The translations under genes were made by a program, and so were the position numbers. A stretch of 64,000 nt of DNA from NCBI RefSeq assembly GCF_000785105.2, contig NZ_CP018906.1, positions 186,001 to 250,000 on the forward strand, read 5' to 3'. Positions 27,049-34,581 of the stretch are shown in pieces; positions within the stretch are counted from its first letter, which is position 1; every line of letters begins with the position of its first letter. This stretch comes from Lentilactobacillus curieae. Its GTDB lineage: Bacteria; Bacillota; Bacilli; Lactobacillales; Lactobacillaceae. Below the pieces are notes generated by a model. The model ran no database searches. It had not been told where the DNA came from and saw only the letters and a program-made list of their open reading frames with translations.

Positions 27049-27939
27049 ATGAAACTATCAGTCAAACTACTTACAATTGCTAGCGCCGCCGGAATGGCAG
27101 GTGCCATTGCCTTTTCAACACCAATCAACGACACTAATGCTAGTGCCGCAAAGAAAACCACTAAAAAGGTTGTCAAAAAAACAACCAAGAAATCTTCTAA
27201 AAAGGCAACTAAAGCAAAGTCAGTTACCATTTACTTAACTCGGCACGGAGAAACCACCGGTAACGTTATGGGCAGAGTTCAAGGTTGGAGTGATTTTCCA
27301 TTAACAACTAACGGAATTAAAGTCGCAGATCAACTTGGTTATGGTCTCAAGGGAACAAAATTCAAAGCTGCTTATGCTGGTAACCTTACTAGACAAGAAG
27401 TTACAGCTGAACATGCCTTAAAGTATTCCGGAAATTCAAAGGTGAAGGTTAACATTTCTAAATTCTTACGTGAAGGTGGATACGGAAGTTTTGAAGGCGA
27501 TAGCATCGCTGCAGACAACAATGAAATTGCCGGTGTCTATGGCTACAAGGACGGAACCGAATTCCAGCAAGCTACTGGTAAAGACTACTGGAACATGCTG
27601 CAAGATGCATACTATAAACTTGATCAACTAAATTCACACAATACTAAACTTGCTAGTGCGGATCGTGCTGAAAACTCAGGTATGGTCCAACAAAGAATGA
27701 CTAAAGAACTAAACAAGATTGCTAAGACTACTCAGAAGAATGGTGGCGGTAACGTTCTCGTTGTTAGTTCTGGAATGTCAATTAACGAATACCTTTCAAC
27801 AATGGCTCCAAACTACACTGGGGCATCAATCCCTAACGCTGCCGTTACCAAGCTAGTTTACAAGAATGGTAAGTTATCAGTGAATGGTCCAATTGCATCC
27901 CTAAGTTACGTTGATAAGGGTGCACAAATGATGAAATAG
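27049..27939 (+). CDS. Secreted histidine phosphatase (phosphoglycerate-mutase fold)
   Basis: 296 residues. Signal peptide (cleavage near NASA-AKK), then a remarkable basic linker of Lys/Thr/Ser (about residues 33-60), then the phosphatase: YLTRHGETTGN (RHG catalytic His), NLTRQEVTAEHAL, FLREGGYGSFEGD and the C-terminal VVSSGMSINEYL, where the usual second-His motif (SHG) reads SSG. The missing His should be noted: activity may be reduced or altered. RBS AAGGGG. Probably cotranscribed with the nucleotidase gene. Confidence 0.85.
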   Translation: MKLSVKLLTIASAAGMAGAIAFSTPINDTNASAAKKTTKKVVKKTTKKSSKKATKAKSVTIYLTRHGETTGNVMGRVQGWSDFPLTTNGIKVADQLGYGLKGTKFKAAYAGNLTRQEVTAEHALKYSGNSKVKVNISKFLREGGYGSFEGDSIAADNNEIAGVYGYKDGTEFQQATGKDYWNMLQDAYYKLDQLNSHNTKLASADRAENSGMVQQRMTKELNKIAKTTQKNGGGNVLVVSSGMSINEYLSTMAPNYTGASIPNAAVTKLVYKNGKLSVNGPIASLSYVDKGAQMMK

Positions 27940-27966
27940 TTATTAAATATTTCAATTGGATAAACT

Positions 27967-28019
27967 AAAAGTCTCCACAAACATTCCCTATTGATCAGGA
28001 AATGCTTGTGGAGACTTTT
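27967..28019. terminator. Bidirectional terminator
   Basis: AAAAGTCTCCACAA...TTGTGGAGACTTTT, stem of 14 bp at its base, with inner CATT/AATG pairs; between convergent transcripts. Confidence 0.9.
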
Positions 28020-28032
28020 GATTTGTTCACCA

Positions 28033-28845
28033 CTAACCGGTAGTGTAAAACGTTTGGCCACCGATTGAATAGATATTAGAAACAACGTAATTGTCATCCC
28101 CAATATAATGATTAGCCCCTGGGACAATTGTTACCCGCTTGATTTTTGTGTTCTTAATTGTAGTTCGGTATTTGTATTTACCTGATAACTTGGTTGCAGG
28201 AATCCCGCTAATTTTAGAGTTGTAATAGTAATAAACCTTACCATTTTTGTTGACCGTATGCCGAATTTTAGCATAGTCAATTGGCTGACCATCACTTGAT
28301 TCATAAGTGCCAAGTGGTTGCGTGTATTCCAGATACCCATCCGTTGTCACTTTAATCTGGTTTGTTTCGTAAGTTGTACCATCAACAAACTTACTCCCCT
28401 TCCAAAATGTCACCATTCCATCAATATAGGGATTTTCCTTCCTGGTACTGGTATTATCATAGAATTTCAAATATGCGGGTGTTTTCACAATTTTAAAATT
28501 GCTTTTCTTTGCCCATATTCCCTTAGTTAACATCTGGTTATGTTTTGAATTTGCCAACGTCTTGCGAACTGGCCAGCTTAGTTCTGATGTGTTAATTTCC
28601 AAAAATGGCAACCCAGACTTTCCATTCCTGTTTATCCCGTTATACTGAAAAATTGTCCCTTTGGGAATCGTCACCGGAGTGTCTTTAAAGTATCCATTGG
28701 TTGTATGGATGGTTTTTTTAGTCATGAAGTAAGTATTATCTGGAGCATTAAAAATCCAGTCTGAAGCCGCCTTAGTCTCTATCTGAGACGCACTAATAAT
28801 TCCAACTGTAATTCCTAACAGACCCACAATTTTTCTAACTTTCAT
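28033..28845 (-). CDS. Secreted protein, paralogue of the 28857 gene
   Basis: 270 residues: signal peptide (about 1-27, TKA-AS), then two similar halves of beta-rich sequence. The first half has the pattern TIHTT...TIPKGTIFQYNGINRNGKSGLPF...VRKTL, matched in the downstream-to-upstream neighbour by TIKIPKGTTVQVDGFKNRNG...VRKPL. No catalytic motif, anchor or known domain is recognised. Second gene of a two-gene operon (gap 11 bases). An SH3-like cell-surface protein is possible. Confidence 0.75.
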   Translation of the reverse strand: MKVRKIVGLLGITVGIISASQIETKAASDWIFNAPDNTYFMTKKTIHTTNGYFKDTPVTIPKGTIFQYNGINRNGKSGLPFLEINTSELSWPVRKTLANSKHNQMLTKGIWAKKSNFKIVKTPAYLKFYDNTSTRKENPYIDGMVTFWKGSKFVDGTTYETNQIKVTTDGYLEYTQPLGTYESSDGQPIDYAKIRHTVNKNGKVYYYYNSKISGIPATKLSGKYKYRTTIKNTKIKRVTIVPGANHYIGDDNYVVSNIYSIGGQTFYTTG

Positions 28846-28856
28846 AATTCCCCTCC

Positions 28857-29672
28857 CTATTTCAAATTAGCCGTTCCAGACTTCATAAACCAGTAATTAG
28901 ATTTACTATTTCCTAAACGATACAAGTTACTAGAAATTACCTGTTTAGCATTATTCTCGTTTGGTAGTGCCGTATAGGTATTTGCAGCTGTCCACCAAAT
29001 AACTATCTGACTATCACCATTTGCCAATTTATCAAATGGCAACGCATCTGTACCCTTCTTAACAGTTAGATATTCTCTTGCAACTTCATGCTTCGCATTA
29101 ATTATTTTAGCTGAATATGTTGGCTTACTTGAAACCCTGTATAAATATGGTGAGCTTTTATAGTATTCCAAATAACCATCATTCGTCACTCGAACTCTAG
29201 CATTATGTGCGGAACTAAAGTTGGCAGGAAATCTTTGCCCTTCCCACATGCTTCCATTACGTTGAATAATCTTATTGTATCTTCTTTGATGACGAACGAT
29301 TGCTGAGTAATAGTATAGATATGTTGGTTTTTTAATTTGTTTGTAGTTAGCCTTTGTTAATTTTTGCCACGCCGAAATTGTACTAGTATTTTTGTTCAAT
29401 AACGGTTTGCGGACATTATAATTCAATTTTTCAATGTTAAAGTATGCGTACTTTACTCCGTTGCGATTCTTGAAACCATCAACTTGCACCGTTGTTCCCT
29501 TAGGGATTTTAATGGTCACCTTTTGCTTACTATTCTTAACGGAGATGGCCCTTCGCGTTGTCAAGAAACTACCAAGCTGTACCTTTGCACTGGCTGGATC
29601 TGCATGCGTTGCTACAGAAACACCGGCAAGTAGCAGTAGTCCAAAACTAATTAGTCCTTTATTAATCTTCAT
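28857..29672 (-). CDS. Secreted protein, paralogue of the 28033 gene
   Basis: 271 residues from the ATG of MKINKGL, with GGAGG 6 bases upstream. Signal peptide ending near PASA. Shares the order ITIPKG-type strand, NRNG turn, VRK.L, YLEYYKS/YLEYTQ and VTNDGY/VTTDGY blocks with its neighbour, so the pair arose by duplication. Basic and Tyr-rich; unknown function. A TTTACC-16-TATTAT promoter lies in the 90-base gap after the heme ATPase gene, so it may be transcribed apart from the heme operon. Confidence 0.75.
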   Translation of the reverse strand: MKINKGLISFGLLLLAGVSVATHADPASAKVQLGSFLTTRRAISVKNSKQKVTIKIPKGTTVQVDGFKNRNGVKYAYFNIEKLNYNVRKPLLNKNTSTISAWQKLTKANYKQIKKPTYLYYYSAIVRHQRRYNKIIQRNGSMWEGQRFPANFSSAHNARVRVTNDGYLEYYKSSPYLYRVSSKPTYSAKIINAKHEVAREYLTVKKGTDALPFDKLANGDSQIVIWWTAANTYTALPNENNAKQVISSNLYRLGNSKSNYWFMKSGTANLK

Positions 29673-29762
29673 ATTATCCTCCAAAATGAAAAACACTTTT
29701 CATGCACATAATACTCCAGTTTTGTTTGGGGTAAAACTGTCCATCAAAAGTGTTACACTTTC

Positions 29763-30524
29763 TTATCGATTAATATCAACTACATATTTTCCATAATCCG
29801 GAACATCAACGATTCTCATCTCAGAAGCAAATAGTTCAGACAATAACCGTTCATCCTCAAGCTCAGATACGGTTCCAGTTTTCACCAACTTACCTGCCCT
29901 CATCATCCATATTTGATCACTAACTTTGAAGGCGGTGTTGATGTTATGGATAACCATAATTACTGTGATTTGCTTTTCTCGCTGAAGCTGCTTGATTAGA
30001 TCCATGATTTCCTTTTGAAAATGCACGTCTAAATAAGTGGTTGGTTCGTCAAGCATCAGATAATCAGGTTCCTGAGCAAGAGCGGCCGCAATCCAAACTC
30101 GCTGTTGTTGTCCGCCGGAAAGTTCAGTGATTTGCTTATCTGCAAGGTCAGTTAAATCTGCTGTTTTTAAAAATTCGCTGATTTCTGAATCCGGAATTGT
30201 TGCCAATAAACTGTGATAGGCAGCCCGCCCTGTTTTGACAACGTCACTAACTGTCATTCGATCGTAAACCTGATTTTGTTGCTGAACAACAGCAATTTTT
30301 TGAGCTCTTTGCTTTAAAGATAAATCAGATAGACTTTGACCATCTAAAATAACCTTCCCAGAGTCAGGTTGTCTTTGCCCAGACATCAATTGTAACAACG
30401 TCGACTTTCCCGCACCATTTGGACCGATAATGGACAAAATCTGGCCTTCTGGAACTTCTTGTGACAATCCAGAAATAAAGGGTTCATTTTCAACGTACTT
30501 ATAACTTAAATCATCTAATTTCAT
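29763..30524 (-). CDS. FecE/FepC-type ABC transporter ATPase (heme or iron chelate)
   Basis: 253 residues: Walker A GPNGAGKST, signature LSGGQQQRVWIA, Walker B YLMLDEPTTYLD, switch VIHN. Belongs to the B12/iron-chelate (FecCD) group. It overlaps the permease gene by 14 bases and is the last gene of the NEAT operon, so heme or a heme-derived iron complex is the likely cargo. Confidence 0.9.
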   Translation of the reverse strand: MKLDDLSYKYVENEPFISGLSQEVPEGQILSIIGPNGAGKSTLLQLMSGQRQPDSGKVILDGQSLSDLSLKQRAQKIAVVQQQNQVYDRMTVSDVVKTGRAAYHSLLATIPDSEISEFLKTADLTDLADKQITELSGGQQQRVWIAAALAQEPDYLMLDEPTTYLDVHFQKEIMDLIKQLQREKQITVIMVIHNINTAFKVSDQIWMMRAGKLVKTGTVSELEDERLLSELFASEMRIVDVPDYGKYVVDINR

Positions 30525-31470
30525 TGAAATTCCCCCTTTGCAGCATCACCACTAGGAATATACCACCAATAACCGTCATAATCGTTGCTGCCGGTAGTTC
30601 ACTAGGTAGCACAATTATCCTCCCAACAGTATCAGCAAGTAATAAGGTCCAAGCTCCTAAGAGCATCGAAAATGGAATCAAGGTCTGATAATCATGGCCC
30701 ACCATTTTTCTAGCAATATTGGGAATCAAAATTCCCATAAATGGAATCGTTCCAACAACTGCAGACACGCCAGCAGCTAAGTAAATTACAAGTGCCAGCA
30801 ATCCAAATCTCATCGTGGTCGTTGAAATTCCAATCGTTCTTAAACGCTCATCAGATAGCTTTAGGTAGTTTGCCCATGGTGCCAAGAACAGCGATATGAG
30901 CATTCCAATTACGCCAACGATTAGCACCATAAATGTAGAGTTCCAGGTGAAGCCATTAAAGGAACCGCCAGCGTTGAAGGTTGTTCCACCAGAAATCAAC
31001 TGAATGAATCCCATCAACGTTAAATTCAGAGCCACTCCAACAATTATCAACCTTGAAGGACTCTTTAATGTGGATTTATTGACCAATACCAGCAGTGCTA
31101 ACACACCGCCAATAAATGCAAAAATCCACTTACTTATTAACATTGAGGGCAAGATCATACTACCAAGGAGGACAAACAAATCGCCTGCACTTGAAATCCC
31201 TAGGATGCTTGGATCCGCCAGCTGATTTCTAAAAACCGATTGACTAAAAGCACCAGCAATTGCCAGCATCCCTCCACAAATCAAACTCGCCACGATTCGA
31301 GGTAACCGCAACGTCAAAATTGTATTTAATGTATCTGGAGATTTTCCACTAATAGCTGCTATCAACTGTGAGAATGATAACGAACTAGCCCCCACCATCA
31401 CTGAGGCCACAATCGTTATTATCAATAGCATCAATACCAATGAATAACTCCAACCCTCTTTCTTATCCAT
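30511..31470 (-). CDS. FecCD/BtuC-type ABC transporter permease (heme or iron chelate)
   Basis: 319 residues with about ten spans, typical FecCD signatures (LRLPRIVASLICGGMLAIAG, GTIPFMGILIPNIARKMVGHD). Start set at ATG 31468-31470, two bases after the binding-protein stop. A single permease gene implies a homodimer. Between the binding protein and the ATPase in the NEAT operon. Confidence 0.92.
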   Translation of the reverse strand: MDKKEGWSYSLVLMLLIITIVASVMVGASSLSFSQLIAAISGKSPDTLNTILTLRLPRIVASLICGGMLAIAGAFSQSVFRNQLADPSILGISSAGDLFVLLGSMILPSMLISKWIFAFIGGVLALLVLVNKSTLKSPSRLIIVGVALNLTLMGFIQLISGGTTFNAGGSFNGFTWNSTFMVLIVGVIGMLISLFLAPWANYLKLSDERLRTIGISTTTMRFGLLALVIYLAAGVSAVVGTIPFMGILIPNIARKMVGHDYQTLIPFSMLLGAWTLLLADTVGRIIVLPSELPAATIMTVIGGIFLVVMLQRGNFNEIR

Positions 31471-31471
31471 A

Positions 31472-32368
31472 TTATTCACCACTTGGATACAGCCAATTCG
31501 ATACCTTGTCTAAAGCGGTTGCGACCCGCATATTTGCTGTAGCATCAAAGTCTGGTTCCTGTAAGTCATGTACCCGTTTGTTTTTAACTGCACTCAATTG
31601 CTTCCACATTGGATCAGACTTAAATTCAGAATTAAATTGCCTAGTAACCATGTCAGGCATGGCGTGCTCTAATCTTAAAATCACTTGTGGATTAGCTTTT
31701 TTGATGGCTTCATCATTAGGTTGCATATATTCTTGAGTATTTGAATTAAACACATTTTTACCGCCTGCAAGAGAAACTAAGTTCCCGACATACGACTTGT
31801 TAGTAGCAATCATGTACGAGGCACCCGGTAACCCCATGATTACCAGCACCCGCACTGGTTGTTTATGCTTAGCAGCTTTCTTCTTTGCTTTAGCAGTTGC
31901 ATCCTTAATTTCGTCAATGGCGGCGGTTGCCTCGGCTTTTCTATCATACCGGTTTCCCATTTGGGTAACCGTTTCTTCTAACGCTGTAACTGACGATAAG
32001 TTTAAAAAGTGAGGTGTAATGTGCTGTTCTTTAAATGACTTTCCAAACTGATCCTTAAGGACATCAACAGAATAAACCGCAGTTGGGTGTAGGTTAGCAA
32101 TTTTCTCAGCACTAGGACTCATTGGACTACCAACCTTTGTAATGTGTTGATACCTGCTAGGAATTTGGTTCTCTGTGGTCGGAATCCCCACCAATGGTAG
32201 TTTTAATTTATCTGCAATTTGGACTACTGCGTAAGTAGTTGCTACGATTCTGGGCTTACTGTTGCTATTTGCTTGACGATTACTCTTGATAGCAAATATG
32301 CCGCCAATAGCACCAATTAAGGCGATGACGGCAATTGCTACAATCGCAATTTTTCGCGATGATTTCAA
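31472..32368 (-). CDS. IsdE-like heme/iron ABC transporter binding protein with uncleaved membrane anchor
   Basis: 298 residues, class III periplasmic-binding fold (IVATTYAVVQIADKLKLPLVG, TKVGSPMSPSAEKIANLHPT, VLVIMGLPGASYMIATNKSYVGN, DFDATANMRVAT). The N-terminus is MKSSRKIAIVAIAVIALIG..., a hydrophobic helix with no lipobox Cys, so it appears to be held by a transmembrane anchor rather than a lipid. The operon neighbours are two NEAT proteins and a FecCD transporter, giving a heme-uptake role. Confidence 0.87.
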   Translation of the reverse strand: MKSSRKIAIVAIAVIALIGAIGGIFAIKSNRQANSNSKPRIVATTYAVVQIADKLKLPLVGIPTTENQIPSRYQHITKVGSPMSPSAEKIANLHPTAVYSVDVLKDQFGKSFKEQHITPHFLNLSSVTALEETVTQMGNRYDRKAEATAAIDEIKDATAKAKKKAAKHKQPVRVLVIMGLPGASYMIATNKSYVGNLVSLAGGKNVFNSNTQEYMQPNDEAIKKANPQVILRLEHAMPDMVTRQFNSEFKSDPMWKQLSAVKNKRVHDLQEPDFDATANMRVATALDKVSNWLYPSGE

Positions 32369-32377
32369 TTATTCGAC

Positions 32378-33265
32378 CTACTTTCTCTTTTTAAAGAAGT
32401 AGTAGCCTGCTCCACCAGCAACGACAACAACTGCAGCAACACTACTTACAACGATTGGTGTGCTGTTTTTCTGTTTATTCTGCTTTTTATTATTTGCTTT
32501 TTTAGCTGGCTTTTTTGAAGTAGGTTGCTTTGACTTAGCAGTTTTCTTGTTCTGCTTTTTAGTCTTTGCCGGTTGCTTCTTTGAATCCTTTTTTGGGTCA
32601 GACTGCTTCGGGCTATTTAATTCTTTACTAGTTTTTGCTGGTTGCTTAGTCTTATTGGGCTGTGCCACGGTCTTTTTAGCTGTGGTCTTTGGCTTAGCCT
32701 GACTAGACTGTTTAGCAGGATTTGACTTTTTTTGAGCGTGATGCTTTGGAGTAACCGAAGTTACCCGAGTCTGCTTAGGTTTACTCGCAGGACTAACCTT
32801 TGCTCGGGTAGTCTTGTGTAATGCAGGTAATCCTGCAGTATTGAACTTAAAGGTGATCATATGCTTAGCTTTATAGACACCGGGAACATTAATCGCTAAT
32901 TTAGCATTGATTTTTTTGTTCAAGTTCTTGGTATAAAAAGAAAAATAAAGGTTTGAGTTTCCCTTAGCATCCTTGACCTTACGAACGTTTTTTGGTGCTC
33001 CGCCATTTACGTTTAGCACTTTAACAGGATAAGAACTTAACTTCTTAGCAGTTTTGATATCAACGGTAACAACATACCGACCATTTTTAACTGTAACTGA
33101 AGCTGGATGTTTAAAGTATCCTGATGCAATTGATGTCTGGTTAGTTCCATACCTTAAAGTTTTATACTGAATTGCTTTAGCATTTGCATTTACAAACCCT
33201 AGTAATCCCAGAGCCATCCCAACAAATGCCAACCCTAGTTTAATTAGTTTGGTTGTCTTATGCAT
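32378..33265 (-). CDS. NEAT-domain heme-binding protein, membrane-anchored
   Basis: 295 residues. Signal peptide to about residue 30; one NEAT domain (about 32-145) with SIASGYFKHPASVTVKNG and the strand-8 motif VYKAKHMITFKF, where the usual YxxxY reads YxxxH: the first Tyr, which binds heme iron in known NEATs, is kept and the second is His. Then a long Lys/Pro/Ser/Thr/Gln-rich stalk (about 150-255) and a C-terminal transmembrane helix ending KKRK, with no LPXTG. It therefore probably stands near the membrane, passing heme to the binding protein downstream. Its ATG overlaps the previous gene by 8 bases. Confidence 0.85.
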   Translation of the reverse strand: MHKTTKLIKLGLAFVGMALGLLGFVNANAKAIQYKTLRYGTNQTSIASGYFKHPASVTVKNGRYVVTVDIKTAKKLSSYPVKVLNVNGGAPKNVRKVKDAKGNSNLYFSFYTKNLNKKINAKLAINVPGVYKAKHMITFKFNTAGLPALHKTTRAKVSPASKPKQTRVTSVTPKHHAQKKSNPAKQSSQAKPKTTAKKTVAQPNKTKQPAKTSKELNSPKQSDPKKDSKKQPAKTKKQNKKTAKSKQPTSKKPAKKANNKKQNKQKNSTPIVVSSVAAVVVVAGGAGYYFFKKRK

Positions 33266-34460
33266 TTACCCTGCCTCCCAAAAATTTGAATCCTCCAGCA
33301 ACTGTCACCATTGCCATAAATAAGCCAAGAGCGCTCAGCTCAAATTGGCTGCTATCACTGGTTTGGGGTAATTTGGCGTTACTTAAGTATGACTTACCAC
33401 TACCACCATTATTGTTACTGGTTGGTAATGCAGCAGCTGCAGCAACGTGTTTTGCAGTCTTTGAATGACTGAACTTAAACCTGATATTAAATGTTTGGCT
33501 AATGTTAAGCATTGGCACCTTAACATGAATTTTGGCCTTAACTAATTTTTTCAATTGCTTAAGCGATGAAACGTAGAAACTGTAATTCATTGTGTAATTC
33601 TTCTTGGTCTGACCTAACTTAACTCCATAAACCTTTTTGCCCAGAACGGAAATTGGTTTAACTGCGTGTGATCCCAATCCAAGACTCTTTTTGTAGCTAA
33701 CTGTCAGTTGAACTCTGTACTTTTTACCAGCTTTAATGACCTTAGCCTTCTTAGTGTAGTACTTGTTGGCAATTGATTTTTGACTATTATCGCCTTGCAA
33801 GATTACATATGACCAAGTGCTTGCCTTTGTTTTAGAAGTCTTTTTAACTGTAGTTTTCTTGGTTGGCTTCTTTGCTGGTGTCTTTTTCTTAGTAGTTGCT
33901 GTTGGTAAAGTTGTAGTTGTGGTTGTTGGTTCTGATACTGTCGGTGTTGTCGATGTCGTACTTGTATCTGTCGTTGGTGTTTGTGGTGTCTGAGGAGCAG
34001 TTGGTTGTGCTGCTGGTTCAGAAACCTTCTTAGCATTGGCATAATCCAAGAAAAACTGTGCCGTTTGGTTCATCGATCCAATAATTGGAATCTGCAAACT
34101 AAATGCCACCGGTACGTAATTTGACTTACCATCAGTATTAAAAGTTAAATCTCCCTTATTACCTGCTTGGTTTGATTCCTTTACAGATTGGCCATTAGCA
34201 GTCATTCCCTTAATATAGTTCAAACCATTAGTGGTAACCGTAACAGCATATGTACCATTGCTAACATTCACTTTAGCAGTACCGTAAAAGTATTGATTAG
34301 CCAGTGAAACTGACGAAGGACTGTTTGCCTTTCTTAATGAAACCGGTACCTCATAGCCACCATCTGATAATGTATCCGCTTTGATTCCAGTAATTAAAAA
34401 TACCAGTGTTAGCACAGTTACAGCTATCGCTCCTAGTACTTTAAGCGTTTTTGTCTTCAT
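33258..34460 (-). CDS. Two-NEAT-domain surface protein with LPQTS sorting signal
   Basis: 400 residues from the ATG of MKTKTLKV, with GGGGAGG upstream. Signal peptide; NEAT 1 (about 40-150) with SVSLANQYFYGTAKVNVSNG; a Thr/Pro/Gln/Lys linker (about 155-215); NEAT 2 (about 220-350) with SIANKYYTKKAKV. In both, the strand-8 tyrosines are absent (GSMNQTAQF and NISQTFNIRF), so direct Tyr-heme ligation is unlikely. C-terminal sorting signal LPQTS, hydrophobic span, short basic tail. First gene of the heme operon. Confidence 0.85.
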   Translation of the reverse strand: MKTKTLKVLGAIAVTVLTLVFLITGIKADTLSDGGYEVPVSLRKANSPSSVSLANQYFYGTAKVNVSNGTYAVTVTTNGLNYIKGMTANGQSVKESNQAGNKGDLTFNTDGKSNYVPVAFSLQIPIIGSMNQTAQFFLDYANAKKVSEPAAQPTAPQTPQTPTTDTSTTSTTPTVSEPTTTTTTLPTATTKKKTPAKKPTKKTTVKKTSKTKASTWSYVILQGDNSQKSIANKYYTKKAKVIKAGKKYRVQLTVSYKKSLGLGSHAVKPISVLGKKVYGVKLGQTKKNYTMNYSFYVSSLKQLKKLVKAKIHVKVPMLNISQTFNIRFKFSHSKTAKHVAAAAALPTSNNNGGSGKSYLSNAKLPQTSDSSQFELSALGLFMAMVTVAGGFKFLGGRVNA

Positions 34461-34500
34461 GTTTTTGCCTCCCCAAAAAATATAAAAATAGAATAATTGC

Positions 34501-34527
34501 TTACAATTTATTTTAACATTATTGTAA
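34501..34527. promoter_or_regulatory. Inverted repeat upstream of the NEAT operon (candidate operator)
   Basis: TTACAAT (34501-34507) and ATTGTAA (34521-34527) with a 13-base AT spacer, 40 bases before the NEAT gene start. It lies where an iron- or heme-responsive operator would be expected but does not match the 19-bp Fur box. Confidence 0.35.
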
Positions 34528-34549
34528 CGGTTTTCAGCATTCAAAATAA

Positions 34550-34579
34550 AAAAAGAATTCCTAAAAAGGAATTCTTTTT
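34550..34579 (-). terminator. Terminator of the LPQTG adhesin gene
   Basis: AAAAAGAATTCC pairs with GGAATTCTTTTT; T-rich sequence follows on the minus strand. It separates the adhesin from the NEAT operon. Confidence 0.85.
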
Positions 34580-34581
34580 AA

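Noticed and set aside
34501-34527. Fur box before the NEAT operon
   Set aside because: The repeat has a 13-base spacer and lacks the GATAATGATAATCATTATC pattern.
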